Assembly: GCF_004379255.2 (NCBI RefSeq)
Contig: NC_056041.1
Location: forward strand, 14,849,559-14,913,558
Length of the DNA stretch: 64,000 nt
DNA from: Salvia splendens
Lineage: Eukaryota > Streptophyta > Magnoliopsida > Lamiales > Lamiaceae
Reading direction: 5' to 3'
The notes under the pieces are model-generated. The model was not told where the DNA came from and searched no databases. It worked only from the letters and a program-made list of their open reading frames with translations. Of this stretch, positions 11,130 to 21,447 are shown piece by piece. Numbering within the stretch: position 1 is the stretch's first letter; every line of letters starts with the position of its first letter. A program made the translations under genes and the position numbers.

Positions 11130-14100
11130 TCACCGTTTGTGTGCTTGCTTTTCTCTCTCTTCAGCACTAAATATTCCATATCTTCCTTGCCCAGAATCTG
11201 CAGCCGGAGATGGGGCTGCAGCCGAAGGTTCTCTAGAATATATTGTTGGAGACGAGGCCACAGCTGGAGGTACATTTTGCTGGTATCTGTTGGCTGCTGG
11301 TGTTGCCTCTGCCTTTGGCACGCTGAATATACCGTAACTTTTGGGCGGTGAGTTCTGATTCGTCGAGGAAGAGGAACCTTGCTTGGGAATTCCACAAGGA
11401 GGAGACTCGGCTTGCTGACCCAGTCTACTCCTTGGCAACGTGTTCATGCCAAAATGCTTCTGGTTTTCTTGATATGGAGATGGCCCTCTGTTTGGGGTGT
11501 TTGTTGCACCACGGCTGTTCAAACCCAGGGGTACCCTTGGCGGATAAGCAGGCTGAGGCACCTCGACTTGCTGACCAGGTCTCGTTCTAGGTGGCGTATT
11601 CATGCCAAAACATGTCTGGTTATCTAGATTTGGAGATGAAGCAACTCTGTCTGCAGTGTTTGTTGTACCACGGCCGGTCACAGCCACGGGAACCCTCAGT
11701 GGATACACAGGTCCAGATGGAATAGATGAAGCTGTATGCTTTGAACGATCAAGCTGACCACTTGCTACATTTTCTATCTCAAAAATCGGATGCGCATCAC
11801 CATCATCTCCGTCGAAAGCATCCCAGTTGGATTTGTTAGTCTGAGCATCTTCAGCCGAGGCTTCTGTCGTCTTTGGAGAGTCGGCGGTTGCAGAAGTTTT
11901 CTTTCCTGAACTCTTGTTGGCAGGACCAAACTTGACGTGCCTGACAACGACAAATGCCTGCTTCTTTTCATACTTAGGTCCACTTTCCACAACAGCAACA
12001 TCATCAATCTGATGCAGATGATAAATTTAAAATCATGATTGAGTAGGGAGAACGGGAAAGTTAAGACGAGAATCAGCAAGGGAAACCACGAGAAGAATAG
12101 GAGTAAGATCTTACCAAAGGAGTAAATTTAGATAACAATGATTTCAAGTCCACGCCCTCATTAGCATCTGCGGCTGTACACTATCAGAGAGAAAATTACA
12201 GAAACTAGTTAATGAAGACTTAGAAGGGGAGATATATATAGACTTCTCATCATCATTACATTGAATGATCATTTGCGACTTCTCATCATCATTACATTGA
12301 AGTTTATATATGATCATTTGCAGTGGGAACCCACACTGAGAACTTTTAAAAAAACATAGTGCTATCAAACAAGACATGAACTCCAGACATAATAAGTGCC
12401 AATGTAAATTTTTTGGCTGTGAGAAAATATCAACCGCACATCATAAGTGAAATATGAAACATTTGGCATTTGAATAATTGAGTGTTATACTACTATCTAA
12501 TAGATAGAATCAATAAAGTATTTTCCAGAGTCAAGTTTCTCATGCAAAAATCTTAGATGGGGCACCCAATGCAATAGGGCCAAGCAAAAAATAATAAGAG
12601 AAATAAAGCAATACAAAAGTACTTTTTTGGGTGTTACTAGTCGATAGAGGTGTCCAGTGATTATTTTCAATTAAATACGCACCAGCAAATTTTAAATTTT
12701 TAGGAACAAACAGATCTTTGTATTTTCTGGTTCCATAAGATTCAAATGTAGGATGATATTGAATAAGAAAATAACCATGAGCTCTTCTTTTCTTCTTGTG
12801 CTTCACAAGATATTTAAAATTTAAAAGATTATCAATATCGTTTTCCAGGAACAACAACTGCCTCCAAAGTCCAAACACAGTAGAGGGTGATTCTTCCAAT
12901 AAAGGGAACAAAAAAGACAGAGTTAGTAAGTACCTTTACTCGATAACCTTTTTCCATGAGTCTCTTAGCCATTTCAGCTTTTATTTTCAGATCATTTTCT
13001 TTCTGATACAAACAAGGCAATTGGAGGGCCAGAAAATGTTAAATGTGATAATACACTTGAATGAGCTAAAGTCAAAAGGGTAAAGAACACATAATGGTTT
13101 TGTCAAAAGCCATTCATAGATTTATAACCTCCAGAACACTTGTACCATGCATTTCTACTAAAAGTCTAAAATTGGAGAACAGATGATAAATTACCCAACC
13201 TCCAGAACACTTGTACTATGCTCTTCTACTAAAAGTCTAAAACTGGAGAACAAATGTAAAATTACCCAGGACGTGCAAGTACTACCCAATAATAGTAAGT
13301 ACATAAATCCTATCTGGAACGATATGGATGAGTTATAACCATATAAGTAGTTGGAAATAAATAATACTAGCATGCTTACGATTTTAACACCAAATCTAAG
13401 TTCTTTCGGTGCCCCAGGCCTGAGTGTAGAGTCAGACTGCACGAAACAGAAAACAGCAATTATATAAAATAAAGTAAAAATCCAAAATTAAATACAACTG
13501 ATAATTCAAGACAAATCTCATTATTGAATGATAGAGTTTTCTAACAATTTAGCCTGTAAGCAACCAAATTAAAAAATATTCTATCAATAGGATGTACTCA
13601 ACCTTGCTTTTAGCACGCTCCTTTTCTTTTGTCTGCTGAATATACCTTTGTTTGTTGTAGTCAAAAATCTTGCAAACAGGTGGTTTGCCAGTTTTATCAA
13701 CCTGTAACAAGCAGGTGATCATCAGTACAGTGACAAAAGCACGACCATGTTGAACTAAAGTAAATGTACAATGTTAAAACATTATAAAATAAGAGAGATG
13801 GGAAAATTAAATCCTAGAACTCCTACCTAACAGTGACCATTTCTGTAGTACCCTATGAGTTATGAGGAGCATTACAACATTGCTCCAGAATGTCATTTGC
13901 ATTTTCGAAGTGGCAAGTGCGACAAAAGTAACAGGAAAGCGATCATTCTATAGAAACCTACATAATAGGAGATATGGGAGATCTCATTTGCTTATAACAC
14001 GTGTCATTTCAGAAGAGGAAGAAATAGTAGGTAGAACAACTATTGCGCAAACCAGACATATTACCCAGCCTTCCTTCAAGTCACCTTTTCTTTAGGCTTT

Positions 14101-15136
14101 TAACATGTTTAGTCAAAGAGCCCCAAGGAATCCGCCATGACAAAAGAGATGATTCATTGATGTATCTGTGTTGTTGTGCAGCTTTGCAGTGCTCCCATAT
14201 TTGAGAGTTTTTTTTTGTAATGCACAAATTAGTAAAGTATTTTTCATGCTTTGTAAGCTGGCTGTGCCAAACAAAAAGGGACAGAGACTGCGCAACTGAC
14301 CTAACACAAAGCAGTAAGACCATCTAATATCAAAATTTATTAAACTTACTATGTAATGTCAAACTTGTCTTCCAGAAGCACACATCAAATATTCACAAAC
14401 TCATAAATAAATATCATAAACACCGTACCTCGACCAAATCCAGCTGAGCATTTTCTGCACGAGCCAATGCTTCATACCTCGATACTATAATATGATGATC
14501 TACAAGTACACACAGCCAGACATTATCATCATCATACAGTTAGTTAGTATTTAGCCAAATTAAAAAATAAAAGCTGATTCATTTCTTGTCAGTTTGGGAT
14601 GTTATTTCCCAGGCACCTTTACCAAATGCAATAAACCAATAGGAGTAAAAAGTTTATCACAAAACTGATGAATATCTAAACCAAAACTCTACATAAAAAA
14701 AACAAGTTAATTATTTAACACCTTCATCAATAACGAGTCTAACCGTCGGAGCCGTGATTTCCTCATTCATCATAGGCTCACTATCATCCTTCATCGCTTT
14801 CTTCTGAATGAACAAAATTACGCATAAAACCAACGTCTAAAATTAGCCCTCGATCGTTAATCCATGAGTTCACCAACGCATACTATGATTATGAACGTAA
14901 CACTTTACCTTAATAGGCCTTGCATAGAATCTGACTTGTCGGAATAGCGCCCATTGCTCATCTTGAGCGATGAACTTAGGGTGATACAAAGTCGGAAGTG
15001 ATTTTCGTGAAGAGACAAGCTGATCTGCGATAGCTGGAGCTGGATTTAGATTGTAAAACCTCCTGAATTCGTTGAAAAATGCATGAAATTTAAACCTTGA
15101 TTCCCTCAATCTACCCCAAAGCACCATATTTTGCAT
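11130..15136 (-). CDS. Mitochondrial translation initiation factor IF3 with long C-terminal extension
   Basis: Organellar IF3, which keeps small ribosomal subunits free and checks start-codon pairing. Eight GT-AG exons: 14909..15136, 14722..14803, 14429..14499, 13603..13701, 13380..13436, 12934..13002, 12115..12180, 11130..12008, giving 516 residues. The start ATG at 15136 opens MQNMVLWGRLRESRFKFH, an Arg-rich, acid-poor presequence fitting mitochondrial import. The IF3 N-domain follows (TAPTVRLVIDEDHHI to CKIFDYNKQRYIQQ), then the C-domain (PKELRFGVKIKENDLKIK, MAKRLMEKGYRVK, KKQAFVVVRHVKFG). After this comes a low-complexity tail of about 250 residues rich in Pro, Ser, Gln and Asn, with an imperfect internal repeat (FGMNT..R.R.GQQ twice), ending RYGIFSAEEREKQAHKR. 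Similar tails are typical of plant mitochondrial IF3, but the role is not known to me. An exon-6 start CTAADANEG follows an unusually weak GATAG acceptor. Confidence 0.93.
13137..13268. repeat. Tandem duplication (about 61-bp unit) inside an IF3 intron
   Basis: Two consecutive copies begin acctccagaacacttgtac and share ctactaaaagtctaaaa and tggagaaca. They start at 13137 and 13198. The duplication lies in the intron between exons 5 and 6 of the IF3 gene. Confidence 0.8.
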
Positions 15137-15382
15137 CAGCAAGCGCTGCTGCTAAATGTAGAATGAACACAATTGTGATAAACCCTGAATCGCGATTTCG
15201 ATAGGAGAATTGGGGAAGAAATTAGGAGATTGGGCTGTTTGATGGGCTGAAAATATGGGCTTTATTATAACACAAGTATTGAGCCGAATGTCACATCGGA
15301 ATATGGGTTTCTTCTATTTGTTCCATATTTATTTTGTTATTTGTACTTTTAGTCGTATGTTATTTTGGAAATTAATTGCTTA

Positions 15383-17317
15383 GAGGATCGATCCGCAACG
15401 GCGGGTGTCCCGGCGGACGTCCGCCATTAGGCGAGCGACCGGTGGACGCGGATGTCGCTTGTGGACATCGGAGTTCCGCGGATTTCTGACGACGTCCGTT
15501 GGGATGTCTGTCGTGATGTCCGCCATTGCGGGTTCCCGACGGACGTCTCGATTTTTAATTTTTTAATTTTTTTAAAAAAAAACTCTATATATACGGCTCG
15601 TTGAACTTCATTTCATTCGCACCACTTGTTTTAACGAGTCTCTCTCTCTCTACGTTTCTTTTAGTATATCCAAAATGGCTAGTGGTAGTGGTAGTGGTAG
15701 TGGTAGTGGTGGGGGTGTTGATGACGTACGGCGGCTAATTAAAGAAGAGTTGCTGGCCGTTACGTCCAGGGAGATAAATCGCTTGATACAAGCGGCCTTG
15801 CAGCAGCAGCCGACCTTACCTCGACCCATCCATCGTCGAGCTATAGTACCCCGGGACCACATCGCTGCACACTGTCGGTTGTATGAGGACTACTTCGCTC
15901 CGGAGCCGTGGTTTTGGGAGAACATGTTCCGACGACGTTTTAGAATGCATCGTCTGCTATTTCTGCGTAACGTGGGCGCTTTAGAGCGTCGATACGAGTA
16001 TTTCATGATGAGGGGTGATGCAGTTGGTAAACCCGACCACACGCCCATACAGAAATGCACTACCGCAATCAGACAGCTGGCACACGGAGGTGCGGCCGAC
16101 ATGTTCGATGAGTACCTCCATATCGGCTAGACGACTGCCCACGAATGTCTGTAGTATTTTTGTGAGGGCGTTTGGGAGATATTCGGGGATAGGTATCTTC
16201 GGAAGCCTACCCCCGAAGATTGCCATGCTCTGATGGATTTGCACGCGAGCCAACACGAGTTTCTGGGAATGTTGGGCAACATAGATTGTATGCATTGGGA
16301 GTGGAAGAACTGCCTCGCTTGGAAAGGGGTGTACACTACCGGTTTCAAGGACAAGAATCCCACGATGATCCTTGAAGCGGTAGTTGATTACCGGCTGTGG
16401 ATTTGGCATGCGTATTTTGGAGTAGCCGGGTCAAACAACGACATCAACGTCCTCCAGTCGTCGCCCCTTTTCAACGAGCAGTGCATGGGCGTTGGTTCAG
16501 CCGTCAGTTTCGTCGCCAACGGCAACCAGCACAATATGAGCTATTATTTGGCGGATGTGATATACCCTATGTGGCCCGTCTTTGTGAAGACGATCAGATG
16601 CGCAACAGACGAAAAGAAGATCTATTTTGCGGGTCGTCATGATGCAGCGCAAGGATGTGGAGCGGACATTTGGTGTACTCTAGGCTCGATGGGCGGCAGT
16701 GAAGGGTCCATCACGGCTGTGGTATATTGACAGCATCGCTGATATCATGTACGCATGTATTATCATGCACAACATGATTGTCGAATATGAAGGTCCACCG
16801 CTGACTGATTGGGTCAATGATGATGTTGATGTTGCCGGTCCAAGCCATGGCTTGGCCACCGCCAATGTACTTATGGGGATACCCCATGAAGAGGCCGATC
16901 GAGTCCGTGCATTTGCCGACATACACCAACGACAAGCCCATATTCGACTCCAGAACGATATAATTGAAGAGCTATGGACGCGGAGGGGTCGTCATTGATA
17001 TTTACAATGTAATTTGTTTAGTATTTTTTTTGAAATGTACTTTTTTTATTTTTTTTATTTAATGAAATTATCATTGCACTTTCTCCGTCTGTATTCGTGT
17101 CGAAATTTTAATTCTGTAAATTGTTTAATTTGGTGAATTTGTGAATTTTTATTATTGTGGATGTCCGTCGGGATGTCCTTGGGGATATCCGTCATTGTGC
17201 AGTGGGAGGTCCTTATGACGTGGCAGTGCAGTGGGAGGTCCTTATGACGTGGCATGAGGTGTTTTTGGGAAGTCCGTCGGGATGTCCGCCGGGACATCCG
17301 TCCCATCGTGGAGGCAT
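15383..17317 (+). mobile_element. PIF/Harbinger element A (transposase-only, decayed)
   Basis: About 1.94 kb between degenerate ends. The left (after TTA at 15380-15382) reads GAGGATCGATCCGCAACGG and the right is a mutated version of the GGGGATGCTC end seen in copy C. Subterminal DNA is packed with ggatgtccg/cggacatcc words shared with copies C and J, including a perfect palindrome GGCGGACGTCCGCC at 15412. A TATA box lies at 15586. Transposase is the only coding content. The 3' part repeats a gtccttatgacgtggca block twice. The right boundary is uncertain because its tip is mutated. Confidence 0.75.
15675..16998 (+). pseudogene. PIF/Harbinger DDE transposase pseudogene (element A)
   Basis: The reading frame opens with a Gly/Ser repeat (SGSGSGSGGG) and then carries family landmarks: LYEDYFAPEPWF, RRRFRMHRLLF, QKCTTAIRQLA, FDEYLHIG, GMLGNIDCMHWEWKNC (first Asp), FGVAGSNNDINVL (second Asp) and MSYYLADVIYPMWPVF. 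It is broken by two in-frame TAG codons (16128 and about 16164). A frameshift near 16650 precedes the catalytic-Glu motif, and a further TAG lies in the shifted frame. The C-terminal end resumes at about 16699 with LWYIDSIADIMYACIIMHNM and ends in RLQNDIIEELWTRRGRH. It cannot make a functional transposase. Confidence 0.9.
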
Positions 17318-18055
17318 AAAAATCTTGAATTTAATCCGTTCAATTTTTCACATAAAACTGTGTTTGTGTCTTTAGGATTTTTTGACCATCTACATGGTGG
17401 GTATTAGTATAATTTATAGTATATTATTAAGTACATAAAACATACTCCAATTCTTAATATATAGTGATATTTAAGGGGAGAATTATCTTAAAATGAAAAG
17501 TTAAGAACTTATTCTTTGGCAGCATAAAACGTTTGCAGCATAAAATATATCATTTGCTCCAACTAATATTAGTTCGCAATAGATTTAGTTTATGGTACCA
17601 ACTTATATGATTTGTGATTATGACTGATAAGTTTTCAAATATTCATTTTAAGATAATTTGAACTGAACCACTCTCACCTTATAAGGTTTATAAGTTTAGA
17701 TGTTTGAATATTAAATAAAATAATAATAAAGTAGAAGAGATGAAAAACTATAGAGAATAAAGTAAGAGAGAGAATTGTGTTATTTTTACTAAAAAATTAT
17801 GACTCTACTACTATGAAATGCCCAAAATGAAAAAATAATTATACTACTATGGAACGGAGGGAGTACTATGTACTAATATCTCTTAAATGGTGTATTTTTT
17901 AATAGAAAAAATTGTCATTTAAATCATGAATTTTGGTTGTCTTTTAATCAATTTAATAACTTATAAAATAACTAATTAAATTATAACTTTTGCATATTTC
18001 TTTCTCGGGACTCCAATTGAGTTGTGATCAATGTCGAACCTTCTTAAAGACCGGT
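17318..18055. other. AT-rich spacer with a Stowaway-like end
   Basis: There is no coding sequence. Near 17851-17865 the string ggaacggagggagta is the reverse complement of the plant Stowaway/mariner MITE tip tactccctccgttcc. The opposite tip is not recognisable, so only a fragment or a very diverged copy is present. Confidence 0.45.
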
Positions 18056-18767
18056 CTAGAGACCAAATTAGGGCCATCCATTTTCTTAATCTTGTGGTTA
18101 GGATTAATTTACAATTAATTTAATATTTTATTCAATAAATACTTTTTAAAATTTTAATTTTTTACATTTTTTTTAATTTTTAAATTTTTTTTTATTCAAT
18201 AAAAACTTGCTGGAGTAAATAATGAACTAAATAAACGTATGTTATGAAGTAATTTTTCGCATTCATTACATACCGAATTTACTTCAACTGAAAGATAATT
18301 ATGTCATAACACATTATAAAGTAATAAACTAATGGAATGAAGTAGTAGCATGGCTGAATGAAGTAATAAGTTCATTACTACTGCTTGACGTTTAACACAA
18401 TTAACATTGTATTTCAATAAAATGTCATATTTACTTCATTACTAACGTTCATTTGATTCATTATTTACTGAATATAGTTCATTACTACCGCTTAACGTTT
18501 AACACAAAAAAATTTTGTATCATTAATGTATTTCAATAACATGTCAAAATTACTTCATAACGTACACTCATTTAGTTCATCATTTAGTGAATATAGTTCA
18601 TTATTTACTCCGGCAAGTTTTTATTGAATAAAAAAAATTAAAATATATTTTTTAAAAATTTTAAAAAATAAAATAAAAAAGTTTTTATTGAATAAAATAT
18701 TAAATTAATTGTAAATTAATCCTAACCACAAGATTAAGAAAATGGAAGACCCTAATTTGGTCTCTAG
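18056..18767. repeat. Foldback element with long inverted ends and internal tandem repeats
   Basis: Inverted arms start ctagagaccaaattaggg at 18056 and mirror the sequence ending at 18767. They continue through cattttcttaatcttgtggt, aggattaatttacaattaat and tttatt.aataaa for about 170 bp or more. Between the arms lie diverged direct repeats of roughly 120 bp containing gttcatt, gcttaacgtttaacaca and atgtatttcaataa. It is non-coding. I could not fix a target duplication, so the superfamily (Mutator-like or hAT) is open. Confidence 0.65.
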
Positions 18768-20090
18768 TTCAATCTTTAAGACTAGATTTGTGAATAATGG
18801 GACTCTTTCTCAATTATCACATACAATTAAAATTTTAAAGAAATTTGTCATTTAAATCATAACTTAACCAAAATTTTTAAAGAAAATGAACTTTGTAAGC
18901 AAGTAACTAAGAACTATTATGGGCACTTAAAGTAGTGAGATTGAAGAGACAGAGAACAGTGGTGCTACGACAATCAAAATAAAATCGAAATAACTAATTA
19001 GATGCTACAAACTAGAACAAGCAAGAAAACAAACACAAGGTGATACTTCAAACAATGTACACTTTCACAACCAACTTAGAAAAACAAACACAACAACTAG
19101 GCATGCAAGGTAAATGAACTAAGGAAATGTAAGTTGCTTAGACTAACAACTTTAACAAGAAATAAATGAAACTCAACACATCACTTGCTATAAATAAATG
19201 CTATCTACACACCAACACCAATTATAGGGACATATTCTTGAGTCATTGACTGAAATCATGTATACATAACAAGTAAAGATTTTAATAGCAAGATGAAGTA
19301 AAACTGGTAGCAAGAGTTCAAAATACAGTAGGTAAATTAACAACTAGGACTAGAGAGAGATGGTGTCTAAGAGCAACTAGGCAAAAAACAACTAAAACTA
19401 GATTAAAAGTTAAGATTCAAATTGTTTGTGAGTCATAGTTCCTTGTCCAATTGGAGTACATAACTGCAGATATCTTGAACGGCTAGGACACTTATATATT
19501 TTCTTCTTGTGAGTGTTTAATAAGGTTCAAAATCAAATCTTTATTCCATAGTGAAAAAATTGAGTGGGCAATGAGGCAGTTGATCAGATTCATATCATAT
19601 CACTTGCAACTAAGCATGACCAAAAAAATTGCTATGATTGTGTATCATATGTTATAGCTTCATTAAAATTGGAATGCAAGTTTAAGCTTATTAGAATTCA
19701 CTGAACCATTTCATTTGAGTTCTCGATTGTAACAACTTGGGCATATGGATAAATGAAAAGTAATGTAGTACTATTAAAATATACTAGGTGTTTATATCAG
19801 TGAAAGTATTGTATCGAGAGTAAAACTTAAAATTTTGAAACTGGATTGTTATCTAAAAGCATTTCCATAAACTAGTGTTTATTTTTATTTTATTTTTAAG
19901 TTTTCATTGTCTAAATCTAAATATAAACTAGTTTAATACTTACCAACTACTATTAAGAAGCACAAAAATAAAAGATAGTAGTATGTGCTAAAATGGTAAA
20001 TGTGTAATTAGTACATACATCTAAATATAAACTAGTTTATATTTTCATTGACTTATGGTAAATGTGTAATTAGTACATAAAAATTATAGG
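18768..20090. other. Non-coding repeat-like region upstream of a Helitron-type end
   Basis: No gene is seen. The stretch 18900-19500 is purine-rich and unusually free of long ORFs, like the decayed interior of a transposon. From about 19930 to 20080 a diverged direct repeat (atctaaatataaactagttt, ggtaaatgtgtaattagtac) occurs twice. All or part may be the body of the Helitron whose 3' end follows, but no 5' TC end was identified. Confidence 0.4.
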
Positions 20091-20120
20091 ACCCGTGCAT
20101 AGCACGGGTGATAATACTAG
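20091..20120 (+). mobile_element. Helitron-like 3' terminus (hairpin plus CTAG before T)
   Basis: An 8-bp stem ACCCGTGC/GCACGGGT with a 3-base loop (20091-20109) is followed by gataata and CTAG, and the next base is T. A GC-rich hairpin a few bases before CTRR, with insertion 5' to T, is the diagnostic end of Helitrons. Only the 3' end is supported; the length and 5' end are unknown. Confidence 0.55.
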
Positions 20121-20663
20121 TTTTCCCCCTAAAGGCCACACGCATTGCAAGGATCGGGTTGAGACGGATCTACAGCGGCCAGAGTCCCATCAGACTCCAT
20201 CGTGGCTGCAAATAATGGATGGTTGTTATTGTCAGTGTTCATATTCGAACTTAGACATTTACGTCTAATAATCACATTCAATTGATTTGAGTGCGATGAT
20301 TTATTTTTATAGGTGTGCATTCATGCATGTGGTGTGGGGTTTGATGGTTTCAAATGGATTAATTCAATATTGTACTTTGCTCGTTTCTATTGTTGTAGAA
20401 GGATGTGGGCAAAACTATATTAAGCAATGATAAAGCCATGACTATTTACACCACTCTGAAGTGTTTATTACTATATGCTATCAGCCTATTACCAATAATA
20501 AAATTGTAATTTGGCTATTGAGGTTGATATCATTAGAGCATCCACAATGGCGCCTAGCGCACCGCCTAGCCGAGCGCCGGCGCTAGGCGAACCATTGCAG
20601 GAGCCGAAAACCGCCGAGCGGTTTTTCGGAAATGAATTTCGCCTAGCGCTAGGCGGTCAAAAT

Positions 20664-20737
20664 CCGCTGGGCTATGCGCTGGGCGATCCGCTCGGCGCCA
20701 TTGCAGCGCCCGGATCGCCCAGCGCATAGCCCAGCGG
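20664..20737. repeat. 27-bp perfect inverted repeat in the element B leader
   Basis: The arm 20664-20690 (ccgctgggctatgcgctggg and seven more bases) is exactly reverse-complemented at 20711-20737, around a 20-base GC-rich loop. It sits between the 5' end and the TATA box, the place where the other Harbinger families here also carry palindromes. Confidence 0.95.
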
Positions 20738-20856
20738 TTTTTTTTTTATTTTCGAAACACTATATATACGCGATTTGCACTTCATTTTCATTCGCACCAC
20801 TTGTATTAACGAGTACTCTCTCTATCTTAATTTCTGTACAAGATCAACACCGAGAA

Positions 20857-21174
20857 ATGAGTAACGCGGGTGGTAGTAGTGGAGGTAGTGGGGGGGACGC
20901 TGAGGAGTACGAACGTCGAATGGCCGAAGCGTTTGAGGCATATACCAACCGCAGGATAGACCAATGGATGCAAAGAGCCTTGCAGCCGGCGGTACCTCGA
21001 CCTCGGCCAGTTGTCCATCGTCGACAAGCGATTGATCGTGATCACGTAGCTGCACATCAGCGCCTATACGAAGACTACTTCGCAGAGGAGCCGCGGTTCA
21101 ACGCCAACCTTTTCAGGCGACGTTTTAGGATGAGCAGAGCCCTGTTTATGCGTATTGTCAACGACCAGTTTTAG
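20857..21174 (+). CDS. Truncated PIF/Harbinger transposase, N-terminal part only (105 aa)
   Basis: An open frame from ATG 20857 begins MSNAGGSSGGSGGDAEEYER and contains LYEDYFAEEPRFNANLFRRR and FRMSRALFMRIVNDQF, then stops. This matches the transposase N-terminus up to the segment following the RRRFRM block. It aligns with about residues 1-91 of the intact copy G and lacks all DDE residues. The frame stays open from another ATG at 20674, but the 20857 start matches the related protein in element A (Gly/Ser-rich start then a helical region). The deletion joins directly to 3' non-coding DNA. Whether it is expressed is unknown. Confidence 0.7.
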   Translation: MSNAGGSSGGSGGDAEEYERRMAEAFEAYTNRRIDQWMQRALQPAVPRPRPVVHRRQAIDRDHVAAHQRLYEDYFAEEPRFNANLFRRRFRMSRALFMRIVNDQF

Positions 21175-21447
21175 TTTTTTTTATTTATGTAATTTTTTAA
21201 AATGTAATTTATTTAAAATGTAAATAAAATTGTTGCATTTTCCCGTATCTGTGGCGTAAATTTAATTCCGTATTTTGTGTGATTGTTCATTATTTGTTTT
21301 ATATAATTTTGAGTGATGTGGCTGGGCTATGGCTGGGCTATTTGCTTGTTTTGATGATGTGCCAGGAGGATTTTTAGTGCTGATAATGTGGCAGGAGGAG
21401 TTTGTGGCTAGGCTATGACTTGGCGAAAACCATTGTGGATGCTCTTA

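Larger units (their letters stand above)
20536..21444 (+). mobile_element. PIF/Harbinger element B, deletion derivative, TTA target duplication
   Basis: A perfect 15-16 bp inverted end GAGCATCCACAATGG stands at both tips, each flanked by TTA (20533-20535 and 21445-21447). The 909-bp element keeps the transposase 5' region and 3' non-coding end but lacks the catalytic middle. It also carries a 27-bp perfect inverted repeat upstream of a TATA box at about 20761. The clean ends suggest a young insertion. Confidence 0.92.

Noticed and set aside
11092..11627. Open frames antisense to the IF3 last exon
   Set aside because: Low-complexity Pro/Gln/Ser codons on the minus strand leave plus-strand frames open. 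No domain or splice context supports them.
18900..19560. Purine-rich stretch as a possible non-coding RNA gene or retroelement
   Set aside because: I found no promoter, LTR, primer-binding site or protein match. Composition alone is not enough to call it.
20129..20320. 63-codon minus-strand ORF ending AVDPSQPDPCNACGL
   Set aside because: It looks a little like a small peptide precursor, but has no signal peptide, no family I recognise, and lies directly beside a Helitron-type end.
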